Notes: generated from the sequence alone by a model not told the origin. DNA of 37,571 nt from an uncultured Lachnospiraceae bacterium (GCA_900551235.1 URUU01000018.1:1-37571), one strand, 5' to 3'; positions 23,517-31,622 are shown, counted from the stretch's first letter. A program made the numbers and translations.

Positions 23517-25820
23517 TTATTCTTCAGAGGAATCTCTGTAGTAGTTGATCAGACATCCTTTGAGGATAATGGTTCTCTCATCATCGGTCAGTTCATCCAT
23601 TTTCAGGGTAATTTCTTTTAATCCATCTCCGACAACGTAAGCTTTCATTTCTTTTGCTTTATCTTTGACTGCCTGTTTTACGTTCGGGATAAACAGGTAA
23701 TCGCCGTTTGCAAATGGAAGCTCACCTTTATCGATGATAAATGGCAGCATACCCCAGTTGATCAGGTTGGAGCGATATCTCTTTGTCGCATATTCGTTTG
23801 CGATGTTTGCCCAGCCGCCCAGTACTTTCTGGCAGGATGCAGCCTGCTCACGTGCAGAACCGTCTCCTGGTTTTACAGCAAAGATCGTGCTTCCAATGCA
23901 AGTATTCTTGCTGTTCATATCCGGATATACTTTTTTGATCTCATCCCATACCGGTTTGAGTTCGCCAAAGGTTTCACATGGACAACTGCCTGCTTCACGA
24001 GCCTTTTCTGCTTTCTGTACTTCTTTTGCACGGCCTACGTATGCCGGATCTTTTCTGGAAAGTGCAAACTCTGCCAGTCCAAGCGGATTGGAACGGTAGG
24101 AAGATGTCTCTCCGGATGGAATCAGTTCGTCGGTTGTAGTAACCGGATCGTGGATCTCAGATACGACTTTCAGCACCATATTGTCTGCCAGCGGTGCCAT
24201 TTCCGGCCAGTCTTTGATGTTCGGGCCAAACTGGATCTCCTGATCCGGATCTGCCACGCCCTTGCTGTCAAATACGCGGTTTGCATAAATGGAGCTGTCG
24301 AAGTAATATTTCGGATTGCTGAAATCTACGTCTACATCGGTAGCTGCGGTCAGATATCCTTTATTTGCTGCGGTCGCTGCTATGGAACGTGCATCCATCA
24401 GTGCTACGGAAGAGATCTGACCATTCTGCAGTTTGCTTCCTTCACGGTTCGGGAAGTTACGTGTGGAGTGACGGATACTCAGTGCATTGTTTGCCGGTGT
24501 ATCACCTGCTCCGAAACATGGTCCGCAGAATGCTGTTTTCACGATCGCACCTGCCGCCATCAGATCTGCCAGTCTGCCGTTTCTTGCCAGTTCTACATAG
24601 ATCGGTGTACTTGCCGGATATACACTTAAGGTAAAGGCATCTGCTCCGATGTTGGAACCCTTCAGGATATCGGCTGCTGCACAGATATTTTCAAATCCGC
24701 CGCCTGCACATCCTGCGATGATTCCCTGTTCTACATAGAGTTTGCCATTGTGGACTTTATCTTTCAGTGAATATTCTACTGCTCCGCCAAGGCTGACTTT
24801 TGCCTTCTGCTCTACATCGTCCAGAATATCCATCAGGTTTGCATTCAGCTCGTCGATGGTGTATGTATTGCTTGGGTGGAACGGCATTGCGATCATCGGA
24901 CGGATCTCGCTTAAGTTTACATAAACCATGCCGTCGTAGTAGGTAACTGCACCCGGCTTCAGTGCTTTGTAATCTTCGCTTCTGCCATGGATATCATAGA
25001 AATCACTGATCTTGCCGTCATCGGTTCTCCAGACGGAAGACAGGCATGTCGTCTCAGTTGTCATAACGTCCACGCCGATACGGAAATCTGCACTTAATTT
25101 CTCTACGCCCGGTCCGACAAATTCCATAACTTTATTCTTTACATAGCCATTTTCAAAGACAGCCCCGATGATCGCCAGTGCAACGTCCTGAGGACCGACA
25201 CCTTTCATCGGCTCGCCGTCCAGATAAATCGCTACAACACCCGGCATATTGATATCATAAGTCTTAGAAAGCAGTTGTTTTACAAGCTCCGGTCCACCTT
25301 CACCCATTGCCATGGTTCCCAGTGCACCGTAACGTGTGTGGGAGTCAGATCCAAGGATCATCTTTCCGCCGCCTGCCAGCATTTCTCTTGCAAACTGATG
25401 GATAACTGCCTGATGAGGCGGTACATAAATTCCGCCATATTTCTTTGCACAGGTAAGTCCAAACATATGGTCGTCTTCGTTGATTGTTCCGCCGACTGCA
25501 CAGAGGCTGTTGTGGCAGTTTGTCAGCACATAAGGAATCGGAAATTTCTCCAGTCCTGATGCTCTGGCCGTCTGGATGATTCCTACGAAAGTGATATCGT
25601 GGGATGTCAGTTTGTCAAACTTGATCTTTAATTTATCCATATTACCGGATGTGTTATGTTCCTGTAATATATTATAAGCGATTGTATTCTTCGCTGCTTC
25701 TGCTTTTGAAGGAACACCATCGCCCATTTTCTGTTTCAGTATTGCTTCTGTTTCATGGTTATCTTCCACGATCTCGGTGCCGTTTACCAGATAAACCCCG
25801 CCGTTATATAACTTGACCAT
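23517..25820 (-). CDS. Aconitase-family hydratase (YbhJ-like)
   Basis: A soluble 767-residue enzyme of the aconitase superfamily. The three 4Fe-4S ligands can be placed at C371 (AGCAGGGF) and C432/C435 (FCGPCFGAG), with the usual 61+3 spacing. GSDSHTRYGALGTMAMGEGG is the conserved substrate/cluster segment, and a C-terminal swivelling domain begins around residue 600. It is closer in layout to the YbhJ/hydratase branch than to canonical AcnA or AcnB, so citrate-isocitrate isomerisation is likely but not certain. No other TCA genes are near. CAGGAGGT precedes the ATG. Confidence 0.85.
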   Translation of the reverse strand: MVKLYNGGVYLVNGTEIVEDNHETEAILKQKMGDGVPSKAEAAKNTIAYNILQEHNTSGNMDKLKIKFDKLTSHDITFVGIIQTARASGLEKFPIPYVLTNCHNSLCAVGGTINEDDHMFGLTCAKKYGGIYVPPHQAVIHQFAREMLAGGGKMILGSDSHTRYGALGTMAMGEGGPELVKQLLSKTYDINMPGVVAIYLDGEPMKGVGPQDVALAIIGAVFENGYVKNKVMEFVGPGVEKLSADFRIGVDVMTTETTCLSSVWRTDDGKISDFYDIHGRSEDYKALKPGAVTYYDGMVYVNLSEIRPMIAMPFHPSNTYTIDELNANLMDILDDVEQKAKVSLGGAVEYSLKDKVHNGKLYVEQGIIAGCAGGGFENICAAADILKGSNIGADAFTLSVYPASTPIYVELARNGRLADLMAAGAIVKTAFCGPCFGAGDTPANNALSIRHSTRNFPNREGSKLQNGQISSVALMDARSIAATAANKGYLTAATDVDVDFSNPKYYFDSSIYANRVFDSKGVADPDQEIQFGPNIKDWPEMAPLADNMVLKVVSEIHDPVTTTDELIPSGETSSYRSNPLGLAEFALSRKDPAYVGRAKEVQKAEKAREAGSCPCETFGELKPVWDEIKKVYPDMNSKNTCIGSTIFAVKPGDGSAREQAASCQKVLGGWANIANEYATKRYRSNLINWGMLPFIIDKGELPFANGDYLFIPNVKQAVKDKAKEMKAYVVGDGLKEITLKMDELTDDERTIILKGCLINYYRDSSEE

Positions 25821-25891
25821 GTTCTACCTCCTGAAAATTGAAATCTTATTCACGAAACGGGTTATATTCTGTCTTTTACCCGCATGGTTAA

Positions 25892-25920
25892 AGTATAATC
25901 GCATCCAGCTAAAAAAGCAA
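25892..25920 (-). promoter_or_regulatory. Promoter of the hydratase gene
   Basis: On the minus strand, TTGCTT (25920-25915) and TATACT (25897-25892) are 17 bases apart. The -35 box overlaps the last codons of the truncated ABC ATPase gene upstream. Confidence 0.7.
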
Positions 25921-26544
25921 GATGCGATTCTTTTCGGTGTCAAACTTCTCTGCCTCTGCCTTATCATGCGCGGCATAGAGAATCGTTGCACCAAGTCTTT
26001 CATGAAGTTTTTCGATTTCTGTGCGGATCTGGATCTGTATTTTTTCATCCAGACCTTCCAAAGGCTCATCAAATAAAAATAACTGCGGTTTACGAATAAC
26101 GGCCCGTCCAAGAGATACGCGTCTCTTCTGTCCTTCGGAAAGCACTTTCAGTTTGCGGGTCAAAAGCTCTTCTAATCCCAGAAGATCAGCGGTTTCTTTT
26201 ACATCTGCTTCTATCTGCTCTTCAGAAACCTTTCGCAGCCTCAGTCCAAAGGCAAGATTATCATACACTGTCATGCGAGGATATAATTTATAATATTGAA
26301 AAACCATAGCGATTTCTCTATTTTGGGGTTTCATTTCATTAATGATCTTTCCGTCCAGTTCAATCTCTCCACTGGTAACATCCTCTGCTCCTGCAATCAT
26401 ACGAAGAACCGTCGATTTTCCGCATCCCTTTTTTCCGGTAAGAATGACAAATTCTCCGTTTTTTACCTCCAGATTAAAATCATTTACAGCCGTATAACCG
26501 TTTGGATAACGTTTTGTGATATGCCGAAGCGACAAATCTGCCAT
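25909..26544 (-). CDS. Truncated, diverged ABC ATPase related to MsmK/UgpC
   Basis: A 211-residue ABC nucleotide-binding protein clearly derived from the sugar-transport ATPases, which normally have about 370 residues. The whole C-terminal regulatory OB/TOBE domain is missing and the chain stops soon after the H-loop. Walker A reads GKKGCGKST instead of GPSGCGKST, the signature LSEGQ instead of LSGGQ, Walker B LFLFDEP, the D-loop LEGLD, and the H-loop AAHD instead of VTHD. The key catalytic K, E and H are kept, so ATP hydrolysis is possible. No permease gene is nearby. It is either a decaying gene or an adapted orphan ATPase. Confidence 0.8.
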   Translation of the reverse strand: MADLSLRHITKRYPNGYTAVNDFNLEVKNGEFVILTGKKGCGKSTVLRMIAGAEDVTSGEIELDGKIINEMKPQNREIAMVFQYYKLYPRMTVYDNLAFGLRLRKVSEEQIEADVKETADLLGLEELLTRKLKVLSEGQKRRVSLGRAVIRKPQLFLFDEPLEGLDEKIQIQIRTEIEKLHERLGATILYAAHDKAEAEKFDTEKNRILLF

Positions 26545-26602
26545 AATCTGTCCTCCTGCATAACAACTCCGTGTACTCTGCGGAACCGTTATGCCTCTGC
26601 AT

Positions 26603-27340
26603 TTATTTTGTATGCCTGAAATTGTCCATCAAATCTTCCAGCTCATTGAGCAGACAGTCTACTCTGCCATAGAAGGCGTCATTGTTGGTCGGATTGTCAA
26701 GTTCATTTTCAATATGTATCAGTTCCTCTGTCAACGCATGAATACGGTTCTTTCCGGAATTATCCTTATAAAGCATATAACGGCTTCGCTCGTTTTCCTC
26801 CGGTGTCATTTTCTTCAGCACCACTTCTACATTTGGTTTTTCGCCAATATAACGATAAGTAATCGAAGGAGATGCATGATTTAACAAATTCTGGATATAA
26901 TAAATATCATTCGTTTCCTTATAATATCTCCATGCAAATGTCTTTCGCATGGTCTGTGCACCAATGGCATTGAGTCCCATACTTTTTCCCACACTCTTAA
27001 ACACACGGTAAGCCTGTTCTCTGGAAAGTGCTGCCGGTGAACCAGAATGTCCAAGGATCAGATAAGCATCCGGATCTTTTCCTTCTGTGTACTGTTCAAT
27101 AATTGTCTTTAACTCTTCCGGAATCTGAAAAGTACGTTTGATATTTTTTGTTCCGATACTTGCCTCAATGCTGTCCTTTCCGCGTATATCTTTGTTTCGG
27201 AATTTCAGGATCTCCTGAAGCTGCATACCTGTGCCAACTCCGATTTCAAATAAAATATAATATTTGTCGTCTACCTCTCTTAATTTCTGTTTAAATTTTT
27301 CCAGTGTTGTATCATCCTTGATCGGTGCTACCCAGTTCAT
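26603..27340 (-). CDS. Tyrosine-recombinase-like protein with altered active site
   Basis: A 245-residue protein with the catalytic-domain fold of phage integrases. TGMQLQEIL aligns with the usual TGLRISEIL, so the first catalytic arginine is a glutamine. GAQTMRKTFAWRYY aligns with GTHSLRKTFGYHLY, so the box II histidine is also a glutamine while the second arginine remains. LLNHASPSITYRYIG keeps the third-box histidine and the nucleophilic tyrosine. Without Arg I it is unlikely to recombine DNA normally. The start overlaps the 3' end of the carboxypeptidase gene by 29 bases, with AGGAGGAGCAGG as ribosome binding site, so it belongs to that operon rather than to a mobile element. No attachment sites are seen. 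Confidence 0.82.
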   Translation of the reverse strand: MNWVAPIKDDTTLEKFKQKLREVDDKYYILFEIGVGTGMQLQEILKFRNKDIRGKDSIEASIGTKNIKRTFQIPEELKTIIEQYTEGKDPDAYLILGHSGSPAALSREQAYRVFKSVGKSMGLNAIGAQTMRKTFAWRYYKETNDIYYIQNLLNHASPSITYRYIGEKPNVEVVLKKMTPEENERSRYMLYKDNSGKNRIHALTEELIHIENELDNPTNNDAFYGRVDCLLNELEDLMDNFRHTK

Positions 27341-29150
27341 GTTTTTCCTGCTCCTCCTCTTTTATTTCCGGTTCTTTTTGTTCCGGTTGTTCTGTTTCTG
27401 CAGATGTTTTCGTCTGCGGTTCTTTTTGTTTATCGATCAGCTCTTCCATTTCTTTCAGACGCTTTTCTTCTGCCTCAGCCTCACGCTTTTTCTGCTCTTC
27501 TTTTTCTTTTATGAGTTTTTCTTTTTCCAGTTCCGCGCGAATTTCCGCTTCTATCTCCTGAACGGATTTATTATCAATACTTTCTTCTATCTTTCTGCGT
27601 TCCTCTTCATCCTGTTCACGCTCTTTCTTTATCAGTCTTGCATTTTTATCTCTTATATAAGCAACGACCAGAAGCGGAATCAGAAGCAGGATCAGAAGCA
27701 TGCCAATGCCTGCTGACAGCAGCTCGTGCTGCTCCACCCAGTTATTGAATAAAGTCCATATATTCAGGAATCCAAATGCTACGTTATCCATATATCCATC
27801 AACTTTCTCTTCAATGCTTTGTTTTCCCGGGGTCTTTGTCGGCTGTAATGTACCTGTATCGGTTTCTCTGTTCGAATCCGTTTTCTCATGTATGGTATGA
27901 TCCGATACGGTAAGCTGTTTTACATCAAACGCAGGATTGTTGAAATAAATGGTTGCCTCCCCTACTTCCCATCCGGAATAACTGTATGCCACTTTATTTC
28001 CGCCAGTCATACTGCGCACCAGTTTACCTGTCTTTAATTTGTTTGGTATCGTTACCATCACGGTATTGCTTCCTTCAATGGCAGTCTGGTTCATTTCCTT
28101 CTGATTCAGAAGTGCCGCTTTTCCAAATCTGCATACACCGGCCAGTTCTCCAAGTGTTGTATTGAGAATACCGGCTTCCATTTCTTCATGACGGAAATTG
28201 TCAAATCCATAATTCAGAAGCTCTGCAGATTCATTAAACGTTTTCCAGGAACCATTTACTTTCAGTTCCACACACACCAGTGTTTTTCCATCGCGGTCGG
28301 CATACGTTACCAGTGTATTCCAGGCTTCATCGGTAAAACCTGTTTTTCCGCCATCACAGTCACTGTAAGAGAACTCACCATCCTCGTAAAGCATTTTCTG
28401 GTGATTGACAAGCCAGCGGTCCTCTTTCATATATTTTGTTTTGGGAATCTTATATTCTACTGTTTTTGTAATTTCCCGAAACAATGGTATCTGAAATGCC
28501 GCTTTTGCGATCAGCGCCATATCATGAGCACAAGTATAGTGATCTTCATTGTGAAGGCCATGTGGATTTACAAAATGTGTATTTACACAGCCAAGCTCTT
28601 TTGCCTTGTCATTCATCATCTGTACGAATACATCAATCGAACCACCCACATATTCTGCAATCACATTTGCCGCATCATTTGCAGAAGCAAGCATGATCGC
28701 ATACAGTGCAGAACGCACAGTTATCTTCTCGCCCACCGACAGCCAGATCTGGCTGCTGTCCGAATCAATCGGAGTCAGTGCACTTTCGGATGCCTTGACT
28801 TTTTTATCTAATTCTCCATCGCTGATATGCTCAAGTGCAACCAGCATAGTCATGATTTTTGTAATACTGGCAGGATACATTTTAGCTTCTGCATTTTTAC
28901 TGTAAAGAAATGCACCGGTATCCAGATCCATGACTGTCGCACCTTCTGCCTCTACCCTGGGACCTCTGGGCCATTTTTTTAATTCATTTGTTTCTATCGT
29001 CCAGTCATACGCCTCAGGAATTTCTTCTGCATATTCCTCCGTATCCTCCTCGGCTGTCACTTCCGCTGCAAATAAAACAGCCGGAGAAGTCATCGTAAGC
29101 AGCATGGCGATGACAAGGAGATATAAGAGGAAACCTCTTCTTTTCTTCAT
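27312..29150 (-). CDS. D-alanyl-D-alanine carboxypeptidase (DacF/PBP5 type) with cytoplasmic coiled-coil tail
   Basis: A 612-residue membrane enzyme that trims the terminal D-alanine of peptidoglycan. A signal peptide (residues 1-30) precedes the peptidase S11 domain with SxxK at S95-K98, SxN at S156-N158 and KTG at 269-271. A PBP5-C-like domain follows. Near residue 475 is a membrane helix (GIGMLLILLLIPLLVVAYI), then about 115 highly charged residues with heptad-like pattern ending in the cytoplasm. Usual family members end at an amphipathic anchor, so this tail is unusual. I chose the ATG at 29150 (GGAGA upstream). It has its own promoter after spmA. Confidence 0.9.
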   Translation of the reverse strand: MKKRRGFLLYLLVIAMLLTMTSPAVLFAAEVTAEEDTEEYAEEIPEAYDWTIETNELKKWPRGPRVEAEGATVMDLDTGAFLYSKNAEAKMYPASITKIMTMLVALEHISDGELDKKVKASESALTPIDSDSSQIWLSVGEKITVRSALYAIMLASANDAANVIAEYVGGSIDVFVQMMNDKAKELGCVNTHFVNPHGLHNEDHYTCAHDMALIAKAAFQIPLFREITKTVEYKIPKTKYMKEDRWLVNHQKMLYEDGEFSYSDCDGGKTGFTDEAWNTLVTYADRDGKTLVCVELKVNGSWKTFNESAELLNYGFDNFRHEEMEAGILNTTLGELAGVCRFGKAALLNQKEMNQTAIEGSNTVMVTIPNKLKTGKLVRSMTGGNKVAYSYSGWEVGEATIYFNNPAFDVKQLTVSDHTIHEKTDSNRETDTGTLQPTKTPGKQSIEEKVDGYMDNVAFGFLNIWTLFNNWVEQHELLSAGIGMLLILLLIPLLVVAYIRDKNARLIKKEREQDEEERRKIEESIDNKSVQEIEAEIRAELEKEKLIKEKEEQKKREAEAEEKRLKEMEELIDKQKEPQTKTSAETEQPEQKEPEIKEEEQEKHELGSTDQG

Positions 29151-29182
29151 ACGTTGTCTCCACTCATTTTTTCTTTCAGTAC

Positions 29183-29238
29183 GGAGTCTGTTTGAGACTC
29201 CTGACACTAAGTATATTATACTCGGCTGTTTTTTTCAA
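29183..29238 (-). promoter_or_regulatory. Promoter and 5'-end hairpin of the carboxypeptidase transcript
   Basis: On the minus strand, TTGAAA (29238-29233) and TATACT (29215-29210) are 17 bases apart, just after the spmA stop. The predicted transcript start near 29203 is followed at once by a hairpin with 7-base perfect arms, GGAGTCT (29183-29189) and AGACTCC (29195-29201), which could stabilise the mRNA. Confidence 0.65.
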
Positions 29239-29240
29239 GA

Positions 29241-29834
29241 TTATACATCACAAACTATTTTTTCCATTATCTTGCAAAATAAAATGGCAGCCGCAGTACT
29301 GATGAACGTTGCCAGAATCGCCGGTCCGGTAACTGCTGCCGGATTTACACTCCCATATTGACTCCGGTATGCAATAATGCTGACCGGTATCAACTGCAGG
29401 GAAGAAATATTAAGAATCAGAAAGTTACACATTGTTTTACTGGCAGTTTCTTCTGGCAGTCCGTTTTCTTTTTTCAGCCTGGCAAGTTCTTTCATCGCTT
29501 TCAGTCCTGCCGGTGTCGCAGCACTTCCAAGACCAAGAATATTTGCAATCATATTTGCTGCAATGTATTCCTGTGCTTTATGTCCCTGTGGCACTTCCGG
29601 AAAAAGAAACTTTATGCACGGTCTGAATCTTTTCGAAAAAATCTCCAGAAGTCCTGCACCCTTTGCAATTTCCATCACTCCCATCCACAATGCCATCACC
29701 CCGGCCGTCGTGATCGATAACTGAACTGCCTCTTTCGCCGAAGCAAAAGCGGCATCCGTTACTGCCTGCAGATTACCTGAAAATGCCCCATATAATATTC
29801 CAACAAAAATCATTCCCATCCACAGATTGTTCAT
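29241..29834 (-). CDS. spmA: Spore maturation protein A
   Basis: A membrane protein of 197 residues, nearly the same length as B. subtilis SpmA (about 196). The conserved blocks GVMALWMGVMEIAKGAGLLE, LFPEVPQGH, NMIANILGLGSAATPAGLKA (a Gate/nucleoside-recognition-type helix pair) and FLILNISSLQLIPVSIIAYR are present. SpmA is needed for full spore core dehydration with SpmB. Here the carboxypeptidase gene follows 90 bases downstream, similar to the dacB-spmA-spmB linkage of Bacillus, but spmB is absent from the window. CAGGAG lies 8 bases before the ATG. Confidence 0.9.
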   Translation of the reverse strand: MNNLWMGMIFVGILYGAFSGNLQAVTDAAFASAKEAVQLSITTAGVMALWMGVMEIAKGAGLLEIFSKRFRPCIKFLFPEVPQGHKAQEYIAANMIANILGLGSAATPAGLKAMKELARLKKENGLPEETASKTMCNFLILNISSLQLIPVSIIAYRSQYGSVNPAAVTGPAILATFISTAAAILFCKIMEKIVCDV

Positions 29835-29899
29835 GCCTGACTCCTGTTATGATATTCATCAAAGCTTATGACAAAACTTTTTTGAAAATGATAAACAGC

Positions 29900-29928
29900 T
29901 TGACTATTCTTTTGTGTCCCTTTATAAT
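29900..29928 (+). promoter_or_regulatory. Promoter of tRNA-Ser
   Basis: TTGACT (29900-29905) and TATAAT (29923-29928) are 17 bases apart, about 20 bases before the tRNA 5' end. Confidence 0.85.
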
Positions 29929-29948
29929 AAAGAACGTGCAAATCACAT

Positions 29949-30034
29949 GGAGACGTAGCGAAGTGGCCGTAACGCGCCTGACTCGAAATCAGGTTGTCCT
30001 CCGGGGCACGAGGGTTCAAATCCCTCCGTCTCCG
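29949..30034 (+). tRNA. tRNA-Ser, anticodon CGA
   Basis: The sequence folds as a class II tRNA of 86 bases. The acceptor arms are GGAGACG / CGTCTCC with discriminator G. The anticodon stem CCTGA/TCAGG encloses the loop CTCGAAA, with anticodon CGA at 29984-29986, reading UCG serine codons. The long variable arm and T arm GAGGG-TTCAAAT-CCCTC are present. No CCA is encoded. Confidence 0.95.
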
Positions 30035-30127
30035 CTAACTATTCAAATTAATATAAGTTTATACAAAAAAGTACTGTACGGCTCGTTCTATTCACAGTGC
30101 TTTTTCTTGTATAATGGAGGAAAATCT

Positions 30128-30985
30128 ATGCAGAAACAGGATTTTAAGAAACTTTTTGAACATGGACCTGTGATTCTGGACGGTGCGACCGGCTCTAATC
30201 TTATGAAAGCCGGTATGCCAAAAGGTGTATGCACGGAAAAATGGGTTCTGGAACATCCGGAGACGATCATCCAACTTCAGAAATCTTATGTGGAAGCAGG
30301 CTCTCAGATCATCTATGCTCCTACTTTCGCTGCAAACCGGATTTCTCTGGCAAATCATGGTCTTTCTGATCAGGTGGAGCATTACAACCATGCCCTTGTC
30401 GCTCTCTCAAAAGAGGCTGTACAGGGAAAGGCTCTGATCGCCGGAGATATCACCACAACCAGCAAAATGGCCGCAGAATACGATGAGCTTCTTTCTGCTT
30501 ACGAGGAACAGATCACCGCTCTGGTGGATGCAGGCGCAGATCTGCTGATCGCTGAAACGATGATCGGTGCAGACGAGACGATGGCCGTGATCGACGCGGC
30601 ACATTCTGTCTGTGATCTTCCGATTCTGTGCTCTCTGACCATACAGGCTGACGGCAGTCTTTTCTTTGGCGGAAATATTTTTGAGACAGCACCGATGCTC
30701 GAAGAAATGGGTGCAGATGCGGTCGGCATCAACTGCTCTACAGGTCCTGATCAGCTCGAAAACATTATCCAGAATCTTGCCGGCAGTCTCTCTGTTCCGG
30801 TCATCGCCAAACCGAATGCCGGCATGCCGACGATCAACGATCAGGGATTTGCTGTTTACGATATGACACCGGAATATTTCGGCAAAAGTATGAAGCGTCT
30901 TGTTGACCTTGGAGCTTCCATGGTCGGCGGATGCTGCGGAACGGATCCTTCTTATATTAAGGCACTGGTAAACGCAGTCCGCTAA
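30128..30985 (+). CDS. Homocysteine S-methyltransferase family protein
   Basis: A soluble 285-residue protein made of only the homocysteine-binding TIM barrel, as in the first module of cobalamin-dependent methionine synthase MetH. ILDGATGSNLMKAGMP at the N-terminus, and the zinc ligands GINCST (near residue 204) and GGCCGT (near 268), are present. It should transfer a methyl group to homocysteine; the donor may be a cobalamin protein or a methylated compound. No cobalamin-binding or folate domain is attached and none is nearby. I chose the ATG at 30128 with GGAGG upstream; the frame extends back across the tRNA, which is not credible. Confidence 0.9.
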   Translation: MQKQDFKKLFEHGPVILDGATGSNLMKAGMPKGVCTEKWVLEHPETIIQLQKSYVEAGSQIIYAPTFAANRISLANHGLSDQVEHYNHALVALSKEAVQGKALIAGDITTTSKMAAEYDELLSAYEEQITALVDAGADLLIAETMIGADETMAVIDAAHSVCDLPILCSLTIQADGSLFFGGNIFETAPMLEEMGADAVGINCSTGPDQLENIIQNLAGSLSVPVIAKPNAGMPTINDQGFAVYDMTPEYFGKSMKRLVDLGASMVGGCCGTDPSYIKALVNAVR

Positions 30986-30996
30986 GCACGCATAAT

Positions 30997-31040
30997 AAAA
31001 AGACATACATCGCAGGATTTTTCTGTTTTGTATGTCTTTT
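30997..31040 (+). terminator. Terminator of the homocysteine methyltransferase gene
   Basis: AAAAGACATACA (30997-31008) and TGTATGTCTTTT (31029-31040) are perfect inverted arms, followed by TTATG after a T run. Confidence 0.85.
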
Positions 31041-31089
31041 TTATGTAATCACAAATTTTTTCTTATTTTATTTTCATGCATTTTTTACC

Positions 31090-31352
31090 ACGCACCGCAC
31101 TTCGAACTTCTGCCACAGACGTTACTCCCACAGTTAGCTCAATTCAGGCACCCTCGCGTCACACAAAAGGTTCTGCTTAGTGCTGCTGCATTCCTGCCCT
31201 GACACGGTTCACAGATTTCTGTTGCGCAAGACCCAGACTTCAACGCCACTTTTCAGGGGCAGCCCCACAGTAAAAACGCCCTCGGTCGGACAACACCCCT
31301 GCTATAGCGGATTGCAGGTACAGGGCACCGCTAACTCCCCGGCTGTGCGGAA
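31090..31352 (-). ncRNA. ffs: Signal recognition particle RNA, large Firmicute type
   Basis: On the minus strand, the 5' Alu-type domain contains GTTAGCGGTGCCCTGTACC and AATCCGCTATAGCAGGG, and domain IV carries GTCAGG...GGAA...GCAGCAGC (about 31180-31203), the Ffh-binding hairpin. 5' AGTTAGC pairs with GCTAACT near the 3' end, and CCGCAC pairs with GTGCGG at 31095-31100. The length of about 263 bases fits the Bacillus/Clostridia class. It targets membrane and secreted proteins with Ffh. The ends are approximate. Confidence 0.9.
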
Positions 31353-31406
31353 ACTTTATGACTTGATCTTATATGACGGAATGACCTGCAGACCGTCAGC
31401 CTGTTT

Positions 31407-31435
31407 AGTATACATGGCAGCCGCCGTTTTGTCAA
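31407..31435 (-). promoter_or_regulatory. Promoter of the SRP RNA
   Basis: On the minus strand, TTGACA (31435-31430) and TATACT (31412-31407) are 17 bases apart. Transcription would begin near 31400, about 50 bases before the mature SRP 5' end, so a leader may be processed off. Confidence 0.8.
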
Positions 31436-31518
31436 GCCGGAGCTTGACTAACAAGCATTGCATAAAAATACACAAGAATACATTTTATTGTTTTTTTATC
31501 ATTTTTTATCCCAGAATC

Positions 31519-31547
31519 TTGCAACAGAAGAAAGAAATCATTATAAT
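31519..31547 (+). promoter_or_regulatory. Promoter of ilvE
   Basis: TTGCAA (31519-31524) and TATAAT (31542-31547) are 17 bases apart. The leader of about 70 bases before the start codon is too short for a T-box. Confidence 0.75.
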
Positions 31548-31622
31548 AGGTATAAATCTAGCGACTGCAAAAAGTCAAACAGTTACTAAATCATAAAATT
31601 CTGTAAGATTGGAGCAACGATT

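Noticed and set aside
26603..27340. Recombinase-like gene as the integrase of a mobile element
   Set aside because: No attachment repeats, excisionase or cargo are nearby, catalytic residues are missing, and it overlaps a housekeeping gene. The tRNA-Ser gene at 29949 shows no duplicated 3' end.
30035..30127. SAM or cobalamin riboswitch, or a TATAAT promoter, before the homocysteine methyltransferase gene
   Set aside because: No riboswitch core is seen. The TATAAT at 30110-30115 is too close to the ribosome binding site and has no -35 box at proper spacing.
30407..31006. Minus-strand open frame of 199 codons
   Set aside because: Antisense shadow of the homocysteine methyltransferase gene, crossing its terminator.
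31180..31596. Plus-strand open frame of 138 codons
   Set aside because: It runs antisense through the SRP RNA gene and its promoter.
31548..31622. Possible T-box or leader attenuator before ilvE
   Set aside because: The leader is about 70 bases, lacks a T-box motif and contains no terminator hairpin.
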